Shown in pieces: positions 5,790-12,771 of a DNA stretch of 15,317 nt. The notes below the pieces were generated by a model that saw only the letters and a program-made list of their open reading frames with translations, ran no database searches and was not told the DNA's origin. Positions within the stretch are counted from its first letter, which is position 1. Each line of letters starts with the position of its first letter. The stretch lies in assembly GCA_017610485.1 (NCBI GenBank), contig JAFCBY010000014.1, forward strand, positions 1 to 15,317, in the 5' to 3' direction. The stretch comes from Candidatus Falkowiibacteriota bacterium. GTDB lineage: Archaea; Iainarchaeota; Iainarchaeia; Iainarchaeales; GCA-2688035. The translations under genes were made by a program, and so were the position numbers.

Positions 5790-6481
5790 ATCTGGGAATA
5801 GCAGCCTGGAAAAACATAAAATGGACACTACCAACCTGCTTCCCCATAAACGCACCATTCGAAGTAACAGTAAACGATGAAACAGGCCAGCCCCTGCAGG
5901 ACGCAGAAATACGGTACGGCACACAAAAAAACCTAACAGACCAAACAGGAAAAACAAACCTAATGGGCGAAAAAGGCCAATACTTCATAAACGCCACCAA
6001 AGACAAATACTTTTCCCTAAGCGGAAAAAAAATAGCAACAGCAAGCTGCAACCCAACCTACACAACAACCAACCCAACACTCGTAGGCTGGGAAGAAATC
6101 ACCATACAAATAGAAACAACACCCTATATAGACAAACAATTCACACTAACAATAACGGACGCAACAGGCAACCCGATACAAGGCACCACCATTGACTACG
6201 GCGAACAAACCACAACAACAAACGAAACAGGCCAAGCAACCCTGCAAGGAACAAAAGGCCAATACTTAATAACAGCAACCACCCCCCAGGGAAAAAACAC
6301 GGCAAAAATACTCCCAAAAACAGCGGTTGAGGGGACAGGGGACCTGAACACAGGCGGCAGTGGAACAACGGAAGAGCCGTTCGCAATACCGCTGGACATT
6401 GTCGCGCTGGCGGCCTTAATTCTGGTGGGCGGCTTTGTGCTGCTCAGGGTAGTGGCGTCAAGGAACGCATCCTCAGAGTAG
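5786..6481 (+). CDS. Two-repeat Ig-like (carboxypeptidase-regulatory type) protein with C-terminal membrane anchor
   Basis: The 231-residue product has two repeats of a beta-sandwich of the carboxypeptidase-regulatory/Ig-like type (about 25-83 and 119-176). Each has the pattern 'hydrophobic-T-hydrophobic-x-D-x-T-G-x-P-hydrophobic-x', a T-D/N-x-T-G turn and 'G-x-K-G-Q-Y-x-I-x-A-T'. A Gly/Thr/Glu linker (183-198) leads to one membrane helix (201-222) and a short basic end. Such proteins usually lie outside the cell, yet no N-terminal signal peptide is visible. Either the protein is tail-anchored or the 5' end of a larger gene has been lost. The only plausible start is GTG at 5786, overlapping the ubiB stop. 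Codon use differs from ubiB: ACA, AAA, CAA and ATA dominate. The stop abuts the DUF63 stop. No specific function is recognised. Confidence 0.75.
   Translation: MNLGIAAWKNIKWTLPTCFPINAPFEVTVNDETGQPLQDAEIRYGTQKNLTDQTGKTNLMGEKGQYFINATKDKYFSLSGKKIATASCNPTYTTTNPTLVGWEEITIQIETTPYIDKQFTLTITDATGNPIQGTTIDYGEQTTTTNETGQATLQGTKGQYLITATTPQGKNTAKILPKTAVEGTGDLNTGGSGTTEEPFAIPLDIVALAALILVGGFVLLRVVASRNASSE
5971..6267 (+). repeat. Internal duplication marked by an identical 15-mer
   Basis: AAAAGGCCAATACTT occurs at 5971-5985 and again at 6253-6267, 282 bases apart, in the same place within the two protein repeats. Surrounding codons are similar but not identical, so the domain duplication is recent enough to be visible in DNA. 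Gene conversion could also keep this patch alike. Confidence 0.7.
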
Positions 6482-7315
6482 CTAGAGGCAGGTTCCAACG
6501 CCAAGGGTAAGCAGGTCCCTCAAGCCGGTGGCAAATCCCAGGATTGCGACAACTATTTTTATGAAGCCGCGCAGGTTGGGGTTTTTGATTTCCGTGTCAA
6601 CATAGCGGATTATGACAAGGGCAAGACCTACCTTGGCAAACACAAAGCCAAGGGGAAAGAAGTCGAGGATTGCCCCGCTCAAAGGATGCTGCTCCCCGCA
6701 AAGAAAGAACTGGGTTGCAACAAAGGTTGCAAACCCGTCCAAAGCCTGAGACGAGACAACAAGCAGGTTTAGCCTGCTTTTGAGCATTCGCCAGTTCATT
6801 TTTTTGAAGCCGAATGCCAGAGCCGCCACAGTTATGATAACAAGGGCCAGGACTGCTGCAACACCATACCATGCAGGAAAGTTCATCAGCTCAATAGCAA
6901 GGATTGGGATGGCAGGAATCAGGCCAATGACTGCAAAAATTTTGTAAAAGCTTTTCTTGATTCTTTTCGAAAGCCAGAGCGCTGCGAAAAGGCCAAGCAG
7001 GGTAAAGCCTGCAATTAACAGCCAGATTCCTGGCGTGACAAAGTAGTAGGCAAGCTCCAGTGGGTTCCAGCTCCTTGGGAGAATGGCAAGGTCTTCGAGG
7101 ACGCGCAGGGCCGAACCAAGGAGAATGTAGGGCAATAGGGCAAGCATGAAGCTTGAGTTGAACTTTACGCCGCGCCTGTCAAGAAAGGGGAAGATTACAA
7201 AGAACATCAGGCCAATTACTATTGCGCCGTAGACAAGGTACTCTGCCGCGTTGTAAAGGCCGTGTTCGGCAATCCGCCTGCCAAAAAAGTCGAAGAAAAT
7301 CTGGGAGAAGTCCAT
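6482..7315 (-). CDS. DUF63 family archaeal integral membrane protein
   Basis: The 277-residue protein is a multi-pass membrane protein with about seven or eight hydrophobic helices. Family hallmarks are visible: the 'YNAAEYLVYGAIV' opening (21-33), 'LALLPYILLGSALRVLED' (58-75), 'YYFVTPGIW' (90-98), an 'ALDGFATF' segment with a following Q-H, and the end 'ILGFATGLRDLLTLG'. DUF63 proteins are found almost only in archaea and have no known function. The conserved His, Asp and Arg inside the membrane suggest an enzyme or transporter, but that is inference. The ATG at 7315 faces a minus-strand TATA box about 32 bases away. The stop codon abuts that of the upstream convergent gene, with no intergenic base. 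Confidence 0.9.
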   Translation of the reverse strand: MDFSQIFFDFFGRRIAEHGLYNAAEYLVYGAIVIGLMFFVIFPFLDRRGVKFNSSFMLALLPYILLGSALRVLEDLAILPRSWNPLELAYYFVTPGIWLLIAGFTLLGLFAALWLSKRIKKSFYKIFAVIGLIPAIPILAIELMNFPAWYGVAAVLALVIITVAALAFGFKKMNWRMLKSRLNLLVVSSQALDGFATFVATQFFLCGEQHPLSGAILDFFPLGFVFAKVGLALVIIRYVDTEIKNPNLRGFIKIVVAILGFATGLRDLLTLGVGTCL

Positions 7316-7357
7316 TGCAAGGAATTTTTAAGGGGTTAATTCTTTTATATTGGTACC
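7316..7357. promoter_or_regulatory. 42-bp bidirectional promoter between DUF63 and trm5
   Basis: TTTTTAAG (7325-7332) is a rightward TATA box about 30 bases before the trm5 ATG. CTTTTATATT (7342-7351) reads leftward as AATATAAAAG, about 32 bases before the DUF63 ATG. Each box lies where the other promoter would start transcription, so the two promoters interlock and may exclude each other. Confidence 0.6.
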
Positions 7358-8230
7358 ATGGACAAGAAAAAAAGGCCGAGGAATTTGAGGGAGGCCCTTA
7401 AGGGCAAGCTCTCAAAGAAGGAGATGGGGCATTTGATTACCAGCTTTGACAGCCTTGGAAACATTGCCGTAATACAGGTTTCAAAAGAGCTTGAGAAAAG
7501 GACAGGTGTAATTGGCAAGGCATTGCTTTCCCTGAACAAGCAGTTTGAGACGGTTTGCATGGTTTCAGACAAGCACAAGGGCCTGTTCAGGGTGCAGCCG
7601 GTAAAGGTGATTGCAGGCAAAAGGAACAAGAAGGCCCTCTACAAGGAGAACGGCTGCAGCTTTTTGATCCACTTGGGAAAGGTTTTCTTTAGCCCTAGGT
7701 TAGGCACTGAAAGGCAGAGAATTTCGAAACTAATCAAAGAAAATGAGGTAATTGGCGCGTTTTTTGCAGGCGTTGGGCCGTTTCCAATAGTATTTGCCAG
7801 ACTAACAGGAATGAAAAAGGCCTACGCAATAGAGCTAAATCCAGAAGCACACAAAGGGCTTCTACATAATATATCTTTGAACAAGTGCCATGGCAGGGTG
7901 GAAGCCATTCTGGGGGATGTCAAAAAGGTTGTTCCAAAGAGCCTGCTTGGCAAGTGCGACAGGGTTGTGATGCCATTGCCCAAAAGCGGGGAAAATTTCT
8001 TGAAGGAGGCAATGCTTGCCCTCAAGCCAAAGGGAGGCATTGTCCACTTCTATAGGTTTGTTGAAAGGGAAAAGGGCGCGGAACAGCCACTCAAGGAAAT
8101 TAAGGAAGCTGCAAAGGAACTCGGCTTTAGAACAAAGGTTTTGAGAAAGAAGAAAGTAAGGAGTTTCTCAGCAAGCAAGGAGCAATTGGTTATAGACTTT
8201 TGGGCAGGGAAAAAAAGGAAAAGGTCATGA
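7358..8230 (+). CDS. tRNA (guanine37-N1)-methyltransferase, Trm5 family
   Basis: The 290-residue protein has the archaeal Trm5 layout. The 'SFDSLGNIAVIQ' segment (29-40) opens the RNA-binding part. The 'ENGCSFLIHLGKVFFSPRLG' linker (97-116) precedes the Rossmann methyltransferase, whose SAM motif F-F-A-G-V-G-P-F-P (135-143) and acidic A-I-E-L-N-P (157-162) are clear. The catalytic-region D-R-V-V-M-P-L-P-K-S (201-210) follows. Trm5 makes m1G37 next to the anticodon, preventing frameshifts. Length is below the roughly 330-340 residues of Methanocaldococcus Trm5, so the N-terminal D1 domain is missing or reduced. Start ATG 7358 is probably near-leaderless. The last six bases, TCATGA, hold this gene's stop and that of the convergent pilin. 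Confidence 0.9.
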   Translation: MDKKKRPRNLREALKGKLSKKEMGHLITSFDSLGNIAVIQVSKELEKRTGVIGKALLSLNKQFETVCMVSDKHKGLFRVQPVKVIAGKRNKKALYKENGCSFLIHLGKVFFSPRLGTERQRISKLIKENEVIGAFFAGVGPFPIVFARLTGMKKAYAIELNPEAHKGLLHNISLNKCHGRVEAILGDVKKVVPKSLLGKCDRVVMPLPKSGENFLKEAMLALKPKGGIVHFYRFVEREKGAEQPLKEIKEAAKELGFRTKVLRKKKVRSFSASKEQLVIDFWAGKKRKRS

Positions 8231-9169
8231 GGCAGTGCCCCATTCCTCAAACTGAAAATCCTGCGTTGCAATAGTCGACCAACTGCTCCCACTATTCCAG
8301 CTGAATTCCTGAGCGCCTCCAGCGTAATTGTTTGTGGTGAAAAACCAGAGGGCATAATTTGGAGGAGATACAGCTGAAGCTGCCCTTGTTACAATAGCAT
8401 ATTTGGCGCTTGCTTCAAGGTCACAGCCACCACCAAGGCTTATTTCACGCCATTCATTATTGCCAGAACTAGGAAGGGTATCGCCGTCAGTTGTCCCGTA
8501 GCAGAGGTCTGCTCCAGTTGGATGACTGTCTTCATTTGTTGCCCTAATGCCCACAGTAATTGTGCCGGGAAAATTACTCCTGTAAAGCAGCAGTTTTACG
8601 CTTGTAACAGTATGCGCTGTCGCAGGAGTGAAAGTTTGTGCCGTCCAGTTAATGCCGCCAAAGGTTTGCGCCCCTCCACCTACACCAGGATTGTTACTCT
8701 CAAACATTTCCGGCACACTACCTTCGGGCGCACTACTAACAGAACCGCTTCCGTTAATCACAACAACTCTTTGCAGGCCGGCGAAGTCAGTGTAGTCCAA
8801 AGTTATTGTGCCTCCGCCATCGGAGGAGGAAACACATTCAAGAACTATTTCTGCACCGGCACTGACGGAAAGGGGCGCACCACTGCCATTCGCAGTGCAA
8901 TCAGAATAGCCTGTCTCAGAAATCCCGGTTATACCCAAATCACCACCAGTAATGTTCTGGACTTTAACCACTACCTCAGAATCCTGCACAGCGCCTGCCT
9001 TCAACAGAATCTTTGCCGGGTCACTGGAAGAGAAGGTTACGTCAGAAGCAGGGCTGCTCACAATAAACACAAGAATGCTGACAACACTTACAATCAAAAC
9101 AAGGGCCCAGCCATAGGTCATCAAATACTCCAAAGAAGACTGGGCTGAATTGCGCTTAAACAAAGCCAT
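8225..9169 (-). CDS. Class III signal-peptide pilin fused to a jelly-roll-like domain
   Basis: The 314-residue protein opens with a short basic leader (K5, R6) and 'A-Q-S-S-L-E-Y-L' (9-16), then a hydrophobic helix to about 37. This is the class III (DUF361) signal of archaeal pilins, cut by an EppA/FlaK-type peptidase before Q10, and the helix forms the pilus core. Residues 40-145 are a beta-rich head with Cys91 and Cys112. Residues 165-314 look like the jelly-roll domain common on surface and phage proteins: 'A-Q-T-F-T-P' (177-182), 'S-V-K-L-L-L' (190-195), 'G-T-I-T-V-G-I-R' (202-209), 'Y-A-I-V' (257-260) and a closing 'D-F-Q-F-E-E-W-G-T'. Cys223 and Cys249 could pair there. N-glycosylation sequons occur at N72, N139 and N174. 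An adhesive minor pilin is the likely role. The ATG at 9169 is probably leaderless. Confidence 0.85.
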   Translation of the reverse strand: MALFKRNSAQSSLEYLMTYGWALVLIVSVVSILVFIVSSPASDVTFSSSDPAKILLKAGAVQDSEVVVKVQNITGGDLGITGISETGYSDCTANGSGAPLSVSAGAEIVLECVSSSDGGGTITLDYTDFAGLQRVVVINGSGSVSSAPEGSVPEMFESNNPGVGGGAQTFGGINWTAQTFTPATAHTVTSVKLLLYRSNFPGTITVGIRATNEDSHPTGADLCYGTTDGDTLPSSGNNEWREISLGGGCDLEASAKYAIVTRAASAVSPPNYALWFFTTNNYAGGAQEFSWNSGSSWSTIATQDFQFEEWGTAS

Positions 9170-9271
9170 ACTCTAACAAGAGTTTTTATATTATTTAATT
9201 ATGCTGTTTTGGGCAAAGCCAAAAGGTTAAAATAGCATTTGTGTTTTGTGTTATCGCGGAGGAAACAGAAA
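9170..9271. promoter_or_regulatory. Divergent promoters of pilin and adk, plus adk ribosome-binding site
   Basis: The AT-rich block 9183-9200 (TTTTTATATTATTTAA) provides a leftward TATA box about 20-27 bases before the pilin ATG, leaving little or no leader. GGTTAAAATAG (9225-9235) is a rightward candidate for adk. GGAGG (9258-9262) lies 9 bases before the ATG at 9272, which sets the adk start there rather than at the in-frame TTG at 9239. Confidence 0.55.
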
Positions 9272-9931
9272 ATGGTTCTAAGGTTAGTTTTTTTGGGGCC
9301 GCCTGGTGCGGGAAAGGGAACAATTGCGCAAAGGCTGTGCGATTCAAGGGAACTTGTGCAGATCAGCACAGGAGATTTGCTGAGGGAAGAGGCAGCCAAG
9401 GGAACCGAGCTTGGCAACAAGGTAAAGGCAATAATGGAGTCAGGCGCTTACGTGGACGACAGCCTTGTTTCAGAGCTTGTTGAAAACAAGCTGAGGGAAC
9501 TGGGGGAAAAGGGGTTTATTCTGGACGGATTCCCAAGGACAGGGGAGCAGGCAGAAATGCTTGAGGGCATTTTGAACAAGCTTGGGCTTAAGCTGAATGC
9601 GGCCATTGACATTGAGGCAGGCGACCAAACCATTGTTGAAAGGCTTTCAGGGAGAAGGTCCTGCAGGCAGTGCGGAAAGATTTACCACGTGAAAAACATC
9701 CCCCCAAAGAAAGAGGGAAAGTGCGACGTTTGCGGGGGAGAGCTCTTCCAAAGGGATGATGACAAGCCAGATGTTGTCAAAACAAGGCTTGAGACATACA
9801 GGGAGAAGACCGCGCCATTGATTGATTATTACAAGGGCAAGGGTTTGCTGAAGGTTATTGACGCCGACGGAGAAATCGGTGAGAATATGGCAAACGTGGA
9901 AACGGAATTGGAGGGAATTGAAAATGCTTGA
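9272..9931 (+). CDS. adk: Adenylate kinase, bacterial-type with zinc LID
   Basis: The 219-residue enzyme catalyses AMP + ATP = 2 ADP. The P-loop G-P-P-G-A-G-K-G-T is at 9-17, the AMP-binding 'I-S-T-G-D-L-L-R' at 31-38 and G-F-P-R-T at 86-90. A full LID domain carries four zinc-type cysteines, C131-x2-C134 and C151-x2-C154. This is the long, monomeric bacterial-type Adk, not the short trimeric AdkA of methanogens and Sulfolobus. Such forms also occur in some other archaea and may have been acquired from bacteria. GGAGG upstream supports the ATG at 9272. The last 8 bases overlap the next gene's start, so adk and the PfkB-type kinase are translationally coupled. That kinase may supply AMP. Confidence 0.95.
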   Translation: MVLRLVFLGPPGAGKGTIAQRLCDSRELVQISTGDLLREEAAKGTELGNKVKAIMESGAYVDDSLVSELVENKLRELGEKGFILDGFPRTGEQAEMLEGILNKLGLKLNAAIDIEAGDQTIVERLSGRRSCRQCGKIYHVKNIPPKKEGKCDVCGGELFQRDDDKPDVVKTRLETYREKTAPLIDYYKGKGLLKVIDADGEIGENMANVETELEGIENA

Positions 9932-10829
9932 TTTGGTTGTTTACGGAAGCGTTGCGTTTGACTCAATAAAGACGCCGTTTGGAAAGGTGGACCAGGCATT
10001 GGGGGGAAGCGGAACATATGCAGGGATTGCCGCAAGCTTCTTCTGCAAGCCAGGCATTGTCAGCGCTGTGGGAAGCGACTTTCCAACAGGGGAAATGGAG
10101 TTTTTGAAAAGCAAGGGCATTGACCTAACAGGCCTTGAGCTTTTGCCAGGCAAGACCTTTCACTGGAAGGGCGAGTACGGCCTGGACATAAACGTTGCAA
10201 AGACCATTAAGACTGATTTGAACGTGCTGGAAAATTTTAAGCCTGTTATGCCGGAAAAGTACAAGAAGGCGGGTTTTCTGCTTCTGGGAAACAATGATCC
10301 TGAATTGCAGCTTGACCTGGTCAAGCAGATGGGAAAAAGGCCAAAGCTGGTTGTGGCAGACACCATGAACTTTTACATCAAAAGCAAGCGCGACAAGGTT
10401 TTGGAGGTCGTCAAAGAGGCCGACATCTGCCTTATGAATGATTCTGAGGCAAGAATGCTGTTCAAGACCCCGAGCCTTGTTGAGGCTGCAAAAAAGATTC
10501 TGGAAATGGATTCCAATCTGGCAATAATCAAAAAGGGCGAGCATGGAGCCCTCTTGAGCACGACAAAAGGCAGCTTTGTTGCACCCGCCTATCCTCTGGA
10601 AGCAGTGGTTGACCCAACCGGCTGCGGGGACTGCTTTGCAGGCGCAATGATGGGATTCCTTGCAAAGGAAGGAAACGTGGGGGAGGAAACCATGAGAAAG
10701 GCCCTTATCTACGGCTCCACTGTTGCAAGCTTCAACGCAGAGGGAATGGGAACAGAAAGGCTCAGGACATTAAAACTGCCGGAGATTGAAGAAAGATTCC
10801 TCGAATTCAAAGACCTTGTAAGGTTCTAA
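9924..10829 (+). CDS. PfkB-family kinase, probable nucleoside/adenosine kinase
   Basis: The 301-residue protein is a ribokinase-fold enzyme. The N-terminal 'YGSVAFDSI' (7-15) and 'GGSGTYAGIAASF' (27-39) bind substrate. N-D-S-E-A (172-176) and D-P-T-G-C-G-D-C-F-A-G (230-240) form the anion hole and catalytic base D236. The usual G-A-G-D-A/S-F reads G-C-G-D-C-F, so two small residues beside the catalytic Asp are cysteines. Substrate is not fixed by sequence. Coupling to adk, and the nearby S-adenosylhomocysteinase gene, favour adenosine as substrate, which would make AMP for Adk. A sugar kinase remains possible. The ATG at 9924 lies inside the adk end, preceded by GGAGGG. The longer in-frame start at 9858 would add 22 residues encoded within adk and lacks the family fold. 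The stop overlaps the convergent gene by 4 bases. Confidence 0.85.
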   Translation: MLDLVVYGSVAFDSIKTPFGKVDQALGGSGTYAGIAASFFCKPGIVSAVGSDFPTGEMEFLKSKGIDLTGLELLPGKTFHWKGEYGLDINVAKTIKTDLNVLENFKPVMPEKYKKAGFLLLGNNDPELQLDLVKQMGKRPKLVVADTMNFYIKSKRDKVLEVVKEADICLMNDSEARMLFKTPSLVEAAKKILEMDSNLAIIKKGEHGALLSTTKGSFVAPAYPLEAVVDPTGCGDCFAGAMMGFLAKEGNVGEETMRKALIYGSTVASFNAEGMGTERLRTLKLPEIEERFLEFKDLVRF

Positions 10830-11353
10830 TGCTTTTGGGACTTGAGAAGCTCTGTTCTTTGAAGCCACTGGTCCAGCTCTACGAGATCATTTTCCATTGA
10901 CTTCCGTTCTATGTCAGTATCAATTTGAATTCGTTTTAGGTCTTTCTGCGAGGAAAGAATTTCCGGGTGTGCCTGCACCCACTGCAAAAACTTTATCCTC
11001 TCCCGCCGATATTCAACACAGGCATGGAAAGCCTTGATTGCAAGGTCAATTACAAAGACAGGCTCTGCCAATTCCCCCTTGGCCCTTTCGGCCGAAAATT
11101 CTCCGTCAAGAACCTCAAATTGGCGCATTTTTGCCAGAACATTTGCCACCAAGCTATCATATTTCAGCCTCATTTTTCTTGGTACAATTTTCAGGATTTT
11201 TGGAACGCCCCGCACTCTACGCCCGGAACCTGCTTTGGCCCTTGCCTGCTTTGCATCAAAAGGAATGAGCAACGGGCCTTTCCTAACAACGTCAGCAAGA
11301 GCCTTTTTAAGCCAAGGAGGCTGTCTACTGCCAGAACCGCTTTTTTTTGCCAT
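10826..11353 (-). CDS. Hypothetical basic protein, 175 residues
   Basis: I do not recognise this family. The first 60 residues are basic and glycine/proline-rich (for example S-G-S-G-S-R-Q-P-P-W), with a later stretch rich in Arg and Lys (G-R-R-V-R-G-V-P-K, 44-52). From about 60 to 170 it is mostly helical, with possible coiled coil at the end (145-170). There are no membrane segments or signal peptide, and only one cysteine (C112). The charge suggests nucleic-acid binding, without a known motif. It is the only leftward gene between two rightward metabolic genes, and its stop overlaps that of the PfkB gene by 4 bases. An AGGGTTGA lies shortly before the ATG. The uninterrupted frame and natural amino-acid mix support a real gene over its antisense frames. 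Confidence 0.7.
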   Translation of the reverse strand: MAKKSGSGSRQPPWLKKALADVVRKGPLLIPFDAKQARAKAGSGRRVRGVPKILKIVPRKMRLKYDSLVANVLAKMRQFEVLDGEFSAERAKGELAEPVFVIDLAIKAFHACVEYRRERIKFLQWVQAHPEILSSQKDLKRIQIDTDIERKSMENDLVELDQWLQRTELLKSQKH

Positions 11354-11468
11354 TTGTTCAACCCTAATAATTATGTTACAAGCTTCAAATAAAGGAAAGG
11401 AATGTTTGCTTTAAAAAAGTTTGCTGGTTCAAAGATTTTAAGGAAAGGAATTCAGGGAGCTGGTTTTT
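11354..11468. promoter_or_regulatory. Divergent promoter region before the S-adenosylhomocysteinase gene
   Basis: Rightward AT-rich boxes are TTTAAAAAAG (11410-11419) and GATTTTAAGG (11434-11443), the second about 30 bases before the ATG at 11469. GGGAG (11455-11459) is a weak ribosome-binding site. Leftward, TTTATTTG (reverse of 11390-11397) could serve the hypothetical gene. No palindrome or riboswitch fold was seen, including none resembling a SAM or SAH riboswitch. Confidence 0.45.
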
Positions 11469-12722
11469 ATGGCATTTGAGGTAAAGGACGAGAATTTGGC
11501 AGAACAGGGCAAAATGAACATTGAGTATGCTTCGCAGAACATGCCTGCATTGCAGGAGATAGCGAAGAGATTTGAGAAGGAAAAGCCTCTGAAGGGAATC
11601 CGCGTTGGAATGGCCCTTCACATCACAAAAGAGACTGCCAATTTGGTCAGAACCCTCATTGCCGGAGGCGCAGAGGTCGCAATCACCGGCTGCAACCCTT
11701 TGAGCACGCAGGACGACGTTGCCGCAGCCCTTGCAAAAGAAGGGGTCAATGTTTACGGCTACAAGGGCGAAACAAACGAGGATTACTACAAGTATTTGAA
11801 CAACGTCCTTGACTTCAAGCCAAACGCAACCATTGACGACGGCTGCGACATTATCTCCGAAATCCACTCAAAGAGGCCGGAACTCTTGGAGGGCCTTATT
11901 GTCGGAACAGAGGAAACAACCACTGGCATTATCAGGCTCAGGGCAATGGAGGCAGACAAAGCCTTGAAGTACCCTATAATTGCAGTTAACGACAACCAGA
12001 CAAAGCACTTGTTTGACAACTTTTACGGGACCGGCGAAAGCACCCTTGACGGAATAAAGAGAGCGACAAACGTACTGCTTTCAGGAAAGACAGTTGTTGT
12101 TTCAGGATATGGTGACTGCGGCAGGGGCGTTGCACTCAGGTTAAAGGGAAACGGCGCAAACATCATTGTCTGCGAGGTAAACCATGTCAGGGCTTTGCAG
12201 GCAAGGCAGGATGGCTACAGAGTAATGCCGATTGCAGAGGCAGCCTCAATTGGAGATGTCTTCATTACGGTTACAGGCGACAAGCACGTAATTGACGTGC
12301 ACCACATGGAGAAGATGAAGGACGGCGCAATAATGGCGAATTCCGGGCACTTTGACTGCGAGATAAATGTTACAGGCCTTGAAAAGCTTGCAAAGGCCAA
12401 GAAGAGAATCAGGTGGCAGCTCGACGAGTACGTCCTTCCAAACGGCAACAAGGTTTACCTCTGTGCAGAGGGAAGGCTGGTAAACTTGGGTGCGGCGGAA
12501 GGCCATCCCTCAGAGGTAATGGATTTGAGCTTCTGCGGGCAGGCCCTCGCCTTGGAGTACGGCATAAAGAACAAGGGCAAGCTCGAGGCAAAGGTTCACA
12601 TTCTCCCGGAAGAGGTTGACCAAGAAATTGCCAAGCTCAAGCTAAAGGCAATGAAAATAGAGATTGACGTCCTGACAGAAGAGCAAAAGAAATACCTTGC
12701 TTCCTGGCAGGAAGGGACTTAA
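11469..12722 (+). CDS. ahcY: S-adenosylhomocysteinase (adenosylhomocysteine hydrolase)
   Basis: The 417-residue NAD-dependent enzyme splits S-adenosylhomocysteine to homocysteine and adenosine, relieving product inhibition of methyltransferases. Substrate residues are conserved: H51 in H-I-T-K-E-T, D124 in D-D-G-C-D, E149/E150 in G-T-E-E-T-T-T-G, and K179 and D183 in N-D-N-Q-T-K-H-L-F-D. The NAD motif G-Y-G-D-C-G-R-G is at 213-220, and H294 lies in N-S-G-H-F-D. The motif A-E-G-H-P-S-E-V-M-D is present. The C-terminal K-P-x-x-Y-R-Y tail of the eukaryotic enzyme is absent, as in archaeal and Thermotoga forms. Some archaeal relatives prefer S-inosylhomocysteine, so the substrate could be that. 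A T5 run follows the stop. The adk and PfkB genes are nearby and may process the adenosine. Confidence 0.96.
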   Translation: MAFEVKDENLAEQGKMNIEYASQNMPALQEIAKRFEKEKPLKGIRVGMALHITKETANLVRTLIAGGAEVAITGCNPLSTQDDVAAALAKEGVNVYGYKGETNEDYYKYLNNVLDFKPNATIDDGCDIISEIHSKRPELLEGLIVGTEETTTGIIRLRAMEADKALKYPIIAVNDNQTKHLFDNFYGTGESTLDGIKRATNVLLSGKTVVVSGYGDCGRGVALRLKGNGANIIVCEVNHVRALQARQDGYRVMPIAEAASIGDVFITVTGDKHVIDVHHMEKMKDGAIMANSGHFDCEINVTGLEKLAKAKKRIRWQLDEYVLPNGNKVYLCAEGRLVNLGAAEGHPSEVMDLSFCGQALALEYGIKNKGKLEAKVHILPEEVDQEIAKLKLKAMKIEIDVLTEEQKKYLASWQEGT

Positions 12723-12740
12723 TTTTTCTTGCCCTAATTG

Positions 12741-12750
12741 TTTTATATTA
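12741..12750 (+). promoter_or_regulatory. TATA box of the methyltransferase gene
   Basis: TTTTATATTA is centred about 27 bases before the ATG at 12772. Transcription should begin at or next to the start codon, giving a leaderless message. No ribosome-binding site precedes the ATG, which agrees. Confidence 0.7.
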
Positions 12751-12771
12751 CTAATTTGACGATACTTAGTT

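Noticed and set aside
5786..6481. Pseudogene call for the surface-type gene
   Set aside because: The frame is intact with both repeats and the anchor; only the missing signal peptide raises doubt, so it is listed as a gene with a finding.
8522..9148. Plus-strand frame of 208 codons opposite the pilin
   Set aside because: The minus-strand frame has a clear pilin signal and domains; the opposite frame has an unnatural Cys/Thr/Arg mix and is a shadow.
11354..11468. SAM/SAH riboswitch before ahcY
   Set aside because: No matching fold is visible, and such riboswitches are not expected in archaea; only promoter-like AT boxes are present.
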